Positions 13,298 through 24,308 of a stretch of 64,000 bases of DNA are shown one piece after another (positions within the stretch are counted from its first letter, which is position 1; the number at the start of each line of letters is the position of its first letter). Below the pieces are notes generated by a model that ran no database searches, was not told the DNA's origin, and saw only the letters and a list, made by a program, of their open reading frames with translations. The position numbers and the translations under genes are program-made. The stretch covers positions 104,700,417 to 104,764,416 of the forward strand of contig OY978525.1 in NCBI GenBank assembly GCA_963854835.1. Reading direction: 5' to 3'. Source of the DNA: Megamerina dolium. Its lineage: Eukaryota > Arthropoda > Insecta > Diptera > Megamerinidae.

Positions 13298-14060
13298 AGT
13301 ACTGCTGGACCAACATTGAAGTCACATGTGGACATCATGTGTGACTCAGATTTTTATGATAGCAATGACTGTGATATTGATGTTCCAAGCGCCGAACCAT
13401 CACCCTCGAAAAGAGCTAGAATTATATTCATGAACAAATTATAAAATAATGCATAAAAACGTTGCATGTTTCAAGGGGCACATTTGTTTTTTATTTTCTG
13501 TGGAATTTCCATAAAGATTTTGTCTGAGAATAACCCTAGTGAAATTTCCCAAGAAATAATTTTCTAAAACTTTAACCCATTAGCGACCTTCCAAATGCCA
13601 GACTATTCAGACTTTCCAAAAAACGGGTCAAAATTACCCTTTTGTGACAGAGTCGATGGATGAAAATGTTTTACAAAATTATTCCTCGTAAAATTTTACT
13701 AATAATTTTCTAGAACGTTAACCCACTAGCGACCTCCCAAATGCCCTTTTATTCAGACTTTCCAAAAAAGGAGTCAAACTGACCCTTTTGTTTCAGAGCT
13801 AATGGAGTAAAATGTTTTACAAAATTCTTCCTCGTAAAATTTTACTATATGTACTCAAATAACATATTTCGCTATGTAGTGAATTTTAACCCCTTCTTTG
13901 ACTTATTCTAATAACACTCAGGCGAAAAATTCCAAACTTAATATGACCATTACAAAATATTTTGAGGTTTTACTATATGGGTCTAGGTCTTTCATCCTGA
14001 GTTGGAGTCATTCCGACCCCCAGACAATAACCCCGAAATTGTGTCTCAGTGTTATATATG
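13298..14060 (+). repeat. Dispersed repeat with TTAA-bounded core, copy 2 (core duplicated)
   Basis: Same landmarks as copy 1, plus an upstream part (GTACTGCTGGACCAACATTG, GTCACATGTGGACATCATG, a stretch that reads SNDCDIDVPSAEPSPSKRARI). The TTAA-CCC core occurs twice, about 150 bp apart (from 13571 and from 13719), with the intervening TTACAAAATT…CTCGTAAAATTTTACTA also duplicated. The acidic-then-basic peptide hints at a decayed coding end. Confidence 0.7.
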
Positions 14061-16065
14061 ATAGTTTTTGCTCAAAAATATTTAAAATGATATCGAACCT
14101 CTATATAAGGTTTGTAATAAAAGCCAAAAGTAAACCAAAAGTTGCTCTTTTCTAAATGTAACCGTCAATATATAATATCATAAAAAAAACACAAAATATG
14201 TAGTACCTCTTAAATTTGTTGAAGATTGTCGTCACTTTAAATTGAGGGCTGTTTTGCTGTCCGTATAGCCAAATTTTGCGATGAAACGTGATATCAATGT
14301 TAAGTTGATTTAAAACTGAATTGGCAAATACATTCGTATAACTAATTCCATTATTTTTCTTCCCCCAGCCTTATAGCGCTTCCATAAAATAGATTTGAGT
14401 AAAATTTTTCTAATGGACAGGCAGGACATGTTGTTGGTAGTAACTGAATACTTAGTATATACTTCACAACAGAAACTTCAAAGGAGAATATATAGGTGTT
14501 CTCAGATTCCTTTCACACACAAGCGGTTTAGTCTGAATATCACTCTTCCAAACAAATGCTATTTTGGACAAAGTAACCAATTGAGATGTCGACTCGACCC
14601 TTTCTCAAAGAACGAAAACTAGAACTAGTCTACAACAGGTGGTTTATTGGAGTTTTCAAGAAAACAAGTTCCACCAAAAATTTTTGGTGACATTTATGAT
14701 TCAATCTTTCTCATACATAAATATTTGACAAGGATTCTAGTATTTAAACCCTTACAACTTTTCACCTATAAATTCAGGATACACAATATTGAAAATAAAT
14801 CGAGTACACAAAATCTATCTTATTTTTCTTTCTACATTTTTACAGGAAAAATATGTTTTTTATCTCATCTACAATATATGAATATGTGAATAGTTTTTCC
14901 TGCTAACAGTGTAGCGTTGGTACTTTAGTACCCAACCACCTAAATTTGTAATAACCTCAATTTATTGAACGAAACTGTGTCCTAGTTATTATTTTAGGAT
15001 GTGGCATATTTGCTGACATGTTGCTTAAATCTTAAATATAAAAATTATGTAGAATATATAATATGATATATAAAATTTACCCACATATCAAATCGACAGT
15101 ATAAATTATAATTGCTCCCAAAAGTATGCTTTTAATATTTTAAATTACTCTCTACGTTTGTAGTTCTACACAGCAAAAAAAAATTGCAAAAAAATATATG
15201 TAACGCTGTTACTGATGCGTAAGCAAAGGCTGAAGGGAAAAGGCTAGATAGAGAAAGAGAAATATAGAAAGAGACAGAGCAAAAAATAAAGTGGATTATA
15301 TACGCGTATACGAATTTTTTAGTTTTCTGTGTCGCTTTTGAAAGGATGTTTTTTTTTTAATGTTTTTATTCAATTCATGTTTCTCGAATATGCCTAAAAG
15401 TATACTACTACTACTACTAGTACTACTGCTACTGGCGCCGGTATGTTAGTAAATGTAATTATGATATAACAACGCATGACATATTTAACAATTGTTTAAG
15501 CTCTGTCCTCATTAATGCTGTTGCCTTTGCTGATGAAATGTATATACATACGTATATATGTACGTACAAAGTTCATACGTACGCATTTTTCATACGTAGC
15601 GTAACAAAGAAATATAGAACAAGTTAAGATGAACATCAGTCATTCTCTTGAAATTTTATTACTTTATACATATGTAGTGCTCTGATTCTATGTCATTGTA
15701 GTAATATGCAATGACTGCAGTTCGAAATCTACATATATAGATGTAGGTATATATCTAGATATGTATTTGTAAAAGTATATGTGTGTCAAAATTTCTGTAT
15801 ATTTTTTAGATTCACTTACTCCTTAGCCGTGCTGTTGATGAAATCAGCAACCAAATTTCCATCATTATTATTATTACAATCCAAAACCTTACCATTGCTT
15901 TAATGCACAAGTTTGTCCCACTTATGCACTTTGATGATGACAAATCAGTTGTAGGTATTAATGTGAATCATGGTCAAAACATGGCGATTAAACACAATAT
16001 AGTTTCTGGTGTTGTCACCTAAATTGGACGTCCACATTTAAGCACAGTAAACAAGCGATAAATTA
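14061..16065. other. Non-coding, AT-rich
   Basis: Two open stretches (14395-14622, 14647-14889) have no family resemblance and no supporting signals. A CTA/CTACTG triplet tract lies near 15405-15435. Confidence 0.45.
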
Positions 16066-17055
16066 TCAGGTGTAGTAAAAAGAAATCCAATATTTTTCCA
16101 ATAGATTGCTTTAGTAATCTGTATCTCGCGTTGTATCAGTGCTTTAGGGCTATGCTAGATGGCGTTAGAAAGATAGGATTTCGTACTAAACAAAATTTTC
16201 TGGCAGTTTTGTGATTCCTTGACTCAGTAGTGTTTGAGCACACGGAGCAGATGGACAGTTTCATCGATTCTGTGCCGGTAATTTTGATGTCAAAGATGCA
16301 CCACGCTCTAGAAGGCCAATTGTCGAAAATATCGATCAAATAATGGAAATCGTCGAGTCTGACCGTCATGTTAGCACTGTTTCTATTGCCCAGGAGCTAA
16401 ACATTGCACAGGAGCTAAACATTGCACCGTTTAGAACTAGAACCGTTACTGGTGATAAAAAGTTGGTCACTTACGACAATGTCAAGCGAAAACAGTCGTG
16501 GTCGAATCGCGGTGAGTCGGCGCAAACGGTGGCCAAGCCAGGATTGACGATCAGGAAGGTTTTGGTATGTGATTGGTGGGATTGGCAGGAATCATCTACC
16601 ATGAGCTGCTCCCCTACGGCCAAACTCTTAATTCGGACCTGTACTGTCAAGAATGAAGGAAGCAATCGCCCAGAAGCGGCCAGCTTTGGCCAATAGGAGA
16701 GGAATTGTGTTCCATCAAGACAACGCCAGGCCACACACATCGAAAGTGACTCGCCAGAAGTACCTGGAGCTTGGTTGGGAGGTTCTTATGCATTCACCTT
16801 ATAGTCCGGACCTGGCGAATGAGTTTGCCAATTCACCTCAAGAGAAGCTTGTGAAACCGACCGTCCCAGTTTTTTGCCAATAGGGACGAGGGTTTCCATT
16901 AGAGTGGCATTAAGAAATTACAAATGAAATTAAAAATTACAACAAGTTATCGAACAAAACGGTGCATATTTGACCTAAAGCGGATCATTGTAACTATGAT
17001 AAATAAAACCTTCAATTTAATGCAAAAATAATGGATTTCTTTTTACTAGACCTTA
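16066..17055 (+). mobile_element. Mariner element, internally deleted, both ends present
   Basis: 990 bp bounded by inverted repeats of about 32 bp (29 matching; shared core GTAGTAAAAAGAAATCC or CTAGTAAAAAGAAATCC) and flanked by TA at 16064-16065 and 17056-17057. The reading runs through FDVKDAPRSGRP, a helix-turn-helix region, VTGDKKLVTYDN (first aspartate), VFHQDNARPHTSK (second) and HSPYSPDLA. Full mariners are about 1.3 kb. A deletion removes most of the linker between the DNA-binding and catalytic parts, and the PSD motif holding the third catalytic aspartate is gone. An 18-bp tandem duplication lies at about 16390-16425. The relic is inactive, but its ends might still be mobilised by a relative. 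Confidence 0.92.
16343..16883 (+). pseudogene. Mariner transposase relic (DD34D type, third D lost)
   Basis: The transposase is carried in two frames: 16343-16696 (helix-turn-helix to catalytic core, drifting out of frame near the end) and 16653-16883 (second catalytic block, ending FANSPQEKLVKPTVPVFCQ). The family signature WDW is visible as DWWDWQ. The protein cannot be active because the reading is split and the final catalytic aspartate is absent. Confidence 0.85.
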
Positions 17056-19744
17056 TATTTCTTTCGACTGGGGCAGATTTCTTATAACATGTCTGAAGCT
17101 TTTCTTGGGTTTGCGTTGCATTTTTTTTTTCCATGAGTTACCACATGAAGTTCTTTTTTTCCCATTTTTTTTAGCAAAGGAATAGTAACTGCACTCGATC
17201 AGCTATAATTTTCAGAGTAATTAATGAAATGTCATTAAATTTGACAAGTAACTTTTTTGAGCTTTATGCTTTCTGTGCCGACTATTATTCAAAACATCTT
17301 GGTTGGGTAAGATGCTGGCTGACCAGAAAGATCATATGAATGCGGCTGCCATTTAGAGTATTATGATTTTGTTTGTTGATCAGCCGTAAAATCAAATTGA
17401 TCAAACCAGTGGAACCCTTTAGAGTTCGAAATTATGTAGCAGCCATTGATTGGAAAAATACAGTCATACAACGGAATGCTCCATACTCATACTACATACA
17501 TCTTAAATTAAATTTTTAATAGCATCAGCACATTTTTTATTAATTTTCTTTTTTTTATTTAAACAAGCATAAACTTTTGCATCAATTTACATACACATAC
17601 ACATAGTAATACATACTCACGCATATAAGCCATTACTATGAGTGTTGAATTGTACAATATTCCTAGCTGTCGCCGTTTGCTTTTTGGTCGTTGTCTACTT
17701 TGTAAATTTACATGTACACATACAAATGCATATACATATACAATCATATGAATATAACTGCGTGGGCTTTGTACTACATCATACAATACAATACATATGT
17801 ATGTGTGCAAGTGTATACTTGTTACGCGTCTATTTTTCTTAATTTCGCATATGAAAAATGATCTCGTTAACAATTGTCAGCATATAAGTACTATAAAATG
17901 TATGTACATATTTATGTATAGACATGTGAAAGTATTTGTCGCCTAAAAGTCTGCTATAATAATTTCGAAGTATGTGCATTTTTGTTTTTGTGTGGTAGAA
18001 AAGTGCATGGTACAACACAAAACAAAAAAAAACAAAAAATAGCAAGAGATATGCAGAAAAAAAAAAATGAAATAAAATTAAAACTTAAATTGATTTTTTA
18101 TGCGCATGTATATGCATGTGTGCGCCTGCAAGTATGCTATGCAAGTTGCTATCAGTTTTTGCTCCATTTTTTTTTTTTCAATTTTGGTTGCACATTTTTT
18201 ATGTTTAATACCAAGCTCGGTTGCAACTTTGTTTCTACTGTTGCCAACTTTATGCACAACATGCTTTTAAATATGGTCATAAGTATACCCACACTGTATG
18301 TAGGTATAAGTATATGTACGTTATATATATACGAGTACTCATAGTTGGCATAGTATCGTTTGCGAATACATCCTACACAATTCGTTGGCATTTTATTTAA
18401 TATTATTTTTTATGCCTTTTTTCTTTTTTTTGCTTTATTTTTGTTCCAATTTTTTACATAAGCTTTTTTCTTGTTCTTCTTTCAACTGCTACTTACCAGT
18501 GGCAACAACTTGCACCGACTACGATCAACTGTAATGTTGTCGCTGCTGTTTATTCATTTCTTGCTTAACATTAATTTTATTCCACACACAATGATGCGCC
18601 ACTACATTGCCAAAAATCTACCAAAAAAAAAAAGTATGCAATAAGCAAATGTCTTTTAATCAGTTAGTTGTTCGTTTTGTTTTGTTGTTTTTTTTTTTGC
18701 ATTTTCTTTATGCACTCCACTGCCTTGCCTGAGGAATACTTGCTTGTATAGGATATTGTTGCTTAAAGTGTGCGGCAAACGATTAAAATTGTCGCATTTG
18801 TCTTTCAGAGTTTACAACTTGTGAGAAAAAATGCAAAATACACGGATACATAAATGTAGCGAGTGCGAAAGCACTGGTATAGTATAAACGGATATAATCC
18901 TTTTAATTTACAAAAAACACAACAACAATAGCCCCCTCATTTGGAACAAAAATTTAAATGTCACCATTAAAGTATGCATGTTGATTTGTACATTTTTCTT
19001 GAGAGCAAAATACACTGTGCACTGTGCAGATTTTATACTCTTTGGCATAAATACTTGTGTGTAAATTACGAATTGCTTAAATGCTAAGTGTTTCGAATTT
19101 ATCACAATAATGGATGAGCATTATACAAAAAGGTATCTTAGAGAAGGTATAATTATTTTCGAAATACAATATATTTTTAAGCTTATCGTTAGTAGTTAAT
19201 AAAATACTGGAATTCTATAAATTGCATCAGAAGAAACAAAAACGGACTTTTGATATAATTTTAAGGAGAGCATTGACTTAGCCCAATTTAATTAAATTCC
19301 ATCCAGTATGTATAGTTATTTTTTCTATTTGTCATTGAATGCAAGAAAATGCATACCGATATTATGTTAAGAGAAATATAAGCTTGAAGTGAAAGAGGTA
19401 TTATGCTTAACAGAAAGTTATACGACATCAAATTCTTAATAGTTCATTAATCCAATATTTGATGATGAACCTATTCAGTATAGTTTATTATTATTTAAGT
19501 GCATTTATTTTATTAAATTTATTACAACAAAAAAATGTTTGTTTCCAATTGAGCATAATTTGAATTATCCTCAAATTTTTCAAGGATAAATATTTTTTCT
19601 GAATCCAGCAATAAGTGATCCTCAAATATTTTCATCTGCATTGATATGTGCTATACTATATACAATGTACTAAAAATCATCACAAATATGGATAAGGGAA
19701 ATTTATGGATTTGGAAAATTATTTAGATTACACTGTGACACAAT
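17056..19744. other. Non-coding, AT-rich
   Basis: Poly-T and poly-A runs; open stretches of up to 120 codons near 17.6-18.4 kb are low-complexity and unconvincing. Confidence 0.5.
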
Positions 19745-20335
19745 TTCAGAGTTATTGTATGGGAATGGAATGATTCCAACTCAAAATGAAATATCTAGAC
19801 TCATTTAAATTTGCAATTTTTTTGCGTGAGTATTTTTAGAATAAGTCGAAAAAAGGGTTAAAATTCATATCGTAGCGAAATATGTTGTTTGGGTATATAA
19901 AATAAAATTTCACGAGAAATAATTTTGTAGAACATTTTAATCCGTTAACTCTCACACGAAAGGGTCATTTTGACTCCTTTTTTTGAGAATATGAAAAAAT
20001 TACATTTAGAAGGTCGCTAGAGGATTAATATGTTTTAGAAAATTATTCGCCGGAAAATTTCATTAAAGGTTTTCTCAGACAAAATTTGTATACAAAGTAT
20101 GTAAAAGTCCACAAATTACTATAAAACAACTTGATCCCCTTGAAATATGCAACTTTTTTATGCATTCTTTTATATTGTTGTTCATAAATATAATTCTTCT
20201 CTAAGGTGATGTTTCGGTGTTTGGGACATCAGTATCGTAGTCATCGCTATCAGAAGAAACTTAGTTACACATGTGATGTCCACATGTGACTCTTACACGT
20301 TGGCCCTGCTGGTCCCAGTACTGCCAGTTGTACAT
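19745..20335 (-). repeat. Dispersed repeat with TTAA-bounded core, copy 3
   Basis: Reverse-strand copy: GTACTGGGACCAGCAGGGCC, GTCACATGTGGACATCACATG, the SDDYDTDVPNTET stretch, ATGCATAAAAAAGTTGCATATTTCAAGGGG and the core around 19939-20027 in the opposite orientation. One in-frame stop breaks the short peptide. Confidence 0.68.
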
Positions 20336-21756
20336 GTAAAAAAAACTAAAATTGAAATATACTGATACATTATCCATAGAATAGCTTACAACAATTGAAT
20401 ATAACTATTATATATAAGAAGTTATTAACAACAAAGGTGTAAGTAGAGAAAATATTTTAGCTCAATATATGCTAATTTCTCATCAATAAATAGTTCTAAT
20501 ACTAGCAAAGTCTCGAATACTGCTTGAACTCCAAGGATAAAGAGAAGCGCGAAGCAGAATTTATGAGATCACAATTATTTTGAATAGTCTACAGATTTTC
20601 ATATTCCAAAAGCAAGATTCATAGAAAAACCTCAAGGTACAATAATTCTATTTGTTTGATTCAACTAATAACTCTTCAATTGTGCTAAGGTATCTGAAAT
20701 GATTAATTTTGGCGACCGTGAACCTTTTAATTTTGCTCGATCGTACTTCCGTTTTCATCGTTCTGATGATGGCCTTGAATTAAGGTGAAAATATTAAGAA
20801 AATTAATTAAATTATTGAAATTTAATATACGTAAAAACTTTAAAATCTTGGCCTAGAGCTCAATAGAACCATACAAATTTTTATAAATACAAAAAAATTT
20901 CCGTTTGTTGGCGAGAAAATTGTAATTTTTTTGAGAGCTCAGAAAAATTGATTTTATTAGAATTCTGCCCATCGAGGTCATATAATATATAGTAAGTAGA
21001 TAACTTCCAATACAGCCAAAGTGTATGTAAAAAAGTGGCAAATATTCTTTGGAGTTCAACACATTTTAAAATACAATAAATGCAAATATTTTTTACAAAT
21101 ACATAAATTATAAAATCATCAAATTTAGAATATTTCGAATAATTTAAAGTTAAAGCCTTTACATCGTTTATTAGTTTTATTGAGTGTTATTCATTGGTTG
21201 TTACCATAGATACACCATATTCAACCACTGGCTGCTAAACTATTGAGCACTGAGTCGAATTGAAGATGCAGCAAAGCAGACATTAACTAATTAAAAATAA
21301 TAAAAAGAAGAAAAATTAAAATAGTGTGATACTTCTGACGTCTGCTGCATTAAAATCCTAAATATTTAGAATTATTACTTCAATAAGAATTTAAAATTAT
21401 CCAGTATTGTTTTTCTGTGTTAATTCAAGAGTGTAGAAAAGCAACAAAAAAACAAAAAAACGAAAATAACATAAAAATCAATAATTTATGATATTAGCCA
21501 CTTTAGCGAACAAGCGAACATTCTTCCATCAACCTTTAAATATTTGACATCCTTCACAGCCAATGCAAAGGAATTCTTCGTTTTTTAATAATTTCAAACA
21601 ACAGCATTAGCTGTGTAGGTAAACAAACAAATTGAAAAACAACCGAAATATGAAAATAACAAAAAAAAAATCTGGTAAATTTCAGCACGCTTGAACACGA
21701 CTTTTATCACAAATAATCTTACATATATATTCGGAGTAAGTAAAATGTATACCTAT

Positions 21757-21846
<90 letters not shown>

Positions 21847-23298
21847 GATACAAATACACTCAAATATGATATATATATAATATATAATGGCAGAAATGTA
21901 AGAGAAAGTGCCTAAAAGCATAATTTAACCCGTCACAAAATAAATGTAAAGCATTAGACGATGAGAAGAGAGTTGCGACAAAATAGGTAGGAGGACACTT
22001 TAGGTAGTCAGAAAAAAAAAAACAAAAAAAATATTTTCAACATAAAATTTTCCGCTTGGCTAATTTCTGTCGGTTTCAGATGCCAGCGAAAAGGCGACCT
22101 TATACATATATATATACATAAGCATTGCAGCTTTCACGACACGCGCACTTTTATATTTTGGAAAGCATTGACTAGTGACTGACATCTGACGGTGTGGGAT
22201 TATGAGGTGAGTGATGTCAAAATATTGAACATTAGGCTTTGCTTTTTTGTTGTTGTTTTTGTTCAAAAACATCTAAGCCGATAATGGTCAATAGTGACAG
22301 CAAAGGACGCAAAACATTGAAATTCCCGGTTTCATACTTTCCACACGAATGATTGAACATCGATGTCTCCACAAACGTTTTCTGAATTCTCTTTTTACAG
22401 TTACACCGAGTCTACAGAGTGTAAATGTTGAGAAAAGGCGCAAGTATATTCAAGATTTATTTATTTTTTTTATTCTTACTAGATTTTTGTTTTTACCTTG
22501 TTTGTCCTACTCGAGCTTGCTGGAAGTTTCGTTTGCTTTAACATTTTGCGGTGTATTTTGCTTTCCATTTTAACCTTCTCAATCGTGTCTATGTATGTAT
22601 GTAAGTAGGTAGGTATTTTTGTGATGATTATTTTTCGAGGATTTTTATTTTACATTCATTTTTCATAGTATACATTTAGGGTTGTATACAAGTATGTATA
22701 TGCGGGCAAATATAATTCGAGCAATACAGACAGACGACAACAGCAAGAACTCTTAAGGTAATTTTCGATTTCTTTTTTCAACATTTTACTTTTTGTTTTG
22801 CTTTGTTTTTTTTTTGTGGTTTGTTTTAGATTTAGCTACTAAATCTTGTTATTGTTTGTAACATCATTGCCATATTTGTGCTATGATGATATTAGTGAAA
22901 CGGTTGAAAAAAGTTGATGCCGTTCGTTGTCGGATATGTTTCCATAATCATTATAATAATAATAATCATAATAATATTTTATTTTGAATTAATGCCCCTT
23001 ACACAAAGTTTACCTACAGCACGATTTAATGGCATTTTATACCTTTTTGATGTTTATGATCTCCTTCCTACTACTACTATTCTAACCTACAAAATTTGCC
23101 ACAAATTCATCTTTATACTATTTTACATTGTTTATTGCCATCATTCTTAAGGATTTATTGACAATTGTGAACAGTAAAGCGAGTAGTGTGAAAAAGGATT
23201 AGAATTAATATTTAAATTAGTTAAAAAAAAAAGCTGATAATGATGATGATCAAAGCTACTTTGATGAAAATGAAAGTTAATTTTTGTCGTGTCTGAAA
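20336..23298. other. Non-coding 3' flank of the G12-like gene
   Basis: The AT microsatellite at 21759 and ATA tracts near 22946 are the only features I recognise. Confidence 0.5.
21759..21838. repeat. AT microsatellite
   Basis: About 80 bp of uninterrupted alternating TA. Confidence 0.95.
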
Positions 23299-23304
23299 TT
23301 TATT
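23299..23304 (-). other. Possible polyadenylation signal of the G12-like gene
   Basis: AATAAA on the minus strand, about 150 nt past the stop codon, fits the end of a short 3' UTR. The surrounding DNA is so AT-rich that a chance match is possible. Confidence 0.3.
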
Positions 23305-23451
23305 TTTCTTTTATTTTCTTTTTTACCTTCGGTGCATAAAATAATTTATATATGATGATACAATTAAAATAAATACAAGATTGTGTTTAACAAGCTTCTT
23401 GCTGCTCTTTGGTATAGTGAGACTGCGTTTGGTCGGCTGTTTGCCCTATGT

Positions 23452-24166
23452 CTATGGACCCCAACTGAGGATGGTGAAGGCACTTGTAATCAAATCATCA
23501 ATTTTAATACCATTTTCATCTAGACGTTGTAGTGGCACAGCTAGATTGGGTGAATTCTTCAAAAAGAAAAAAGAGAGAAAGATAGAAATTAGTATAAAGC
23601 AATATTTCATTTCATCGATTTCCTTGTCCAACACTTACTCTTGCCTTATTCCAGAGTTCTCTATATTCGGGGTTACGCATTGCTTCATAGACTTTTCCAA
23701 AATCACTACCCTCATCGATTTTGCGTGCAATAAAATCGGCAATTCGGTCCTGTGGCAATGCATCCAATACATCCTCAAGGAATGTACTGAAATCTTTTTT
23801 CAATAGCTCATTGACTGGTACCTCTTCGGTTATATTATAGGCACGCAACTCATTTGGTATATTCACAATTAAATCGGTTATATCAAAATCACCATCAACA
23901 CCACTATTACGTTCCACATACTCGTACAGTTCACGGAATTCGGGTGAATTACGGATTTGTTGCCATATCTGGGCGAATTCTTCACTACGCACATACATGA
24001 ATGTTTCACGAAAATCTTGATCGAGTATAAAGTGGCGAGCCGCAATAAGACTTAGACTACCAATTGGTATTATAGTATTGAATTCCAACAAATCAGATTG
24101 AAGATCAGCACCAGCCAGGGCAAAGAATACAATGAGCAATGGAGCAAGTATAATATTGAGATTCAT
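23452..24166 (-). CDS. Secreted G12 / insect allergen-related repeat protein, two exons
   Basis: I read this as the one ordinary host gene in the window. The coding sequence is join(23452..23556, 23639..24166) on the minus strand and gives 210 residues. Exon 1 opens with a hydrophobic leader (about residues 1-20, ending FFALAGA), a likely signal peptide, so the product is probably secreted into gut or haemolymph. The remainder is helical and acidic, with the short PEFRELYEYV and PEYRELWNKA motifs typical of the G12 / insect allergen-related repeat family (Pfam Ins_allergen_rp; mosquito G12 and Bla g 1 relatives), which are mostly midgut proteins. Exon 1 ends at NKAR on a perfect GTAAGT donor. 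The 82-bp intron ends in a T-rich tract plus AG, and exon 2 continues in phase 0 for 34 residues to a TAG (last residues ILSWGP). Family and splice structure are well supported. The molecular function of single-domain members is not settled, and no neighbouring gene helps. Confidence 0.87.
23557..23638 (-). other. Intron of the G12-like gene
   Basis: This is an 82-bp intron with a GTAAGT donor and a pyrimidine-rich 3' end (TTTTTTCTTTTTGAAG). Removing it joins two phase-0 exons without a stop. If it is retained, translation runs only a few codons into intron sequence before a stop, so splicing is needed for the normal C terminus. Confidence 0.8.
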
Positions 24167-24300
24167 AGTGATGTCCTTGTACTTTTTTTTATATGCACTT
24201 AGTTAGTTGAATAACGTTCAATATTCGTGGTATTTAATGATGTGTTTGAACAGTTTTGTGTTTGCCGTTTCTAATGTTTCAATTATGGTTATGTCGTTGG

Positions 24301-24308
24301 TATTTATA
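24301..24308 (-). promoter_or_regulatory. TATA box of the G12-like gene
   Basis: TATAAATA on the minus strand lies about 135 bp upstream of the start codon. A start site about 30 bp further on would give a 5' leader of roughly 100 nt, which is normal for compact, highly expressed insect secretory genes. No initiator element could be assigned with certainty. Confidence 0.5.

Noticed and set aside
17982..18344. 120-codon plus-strand open stretch and overlapping minus-strand frames
   Set aside because: Dominated by poly-A and poly-T runs; no recognisable domain.
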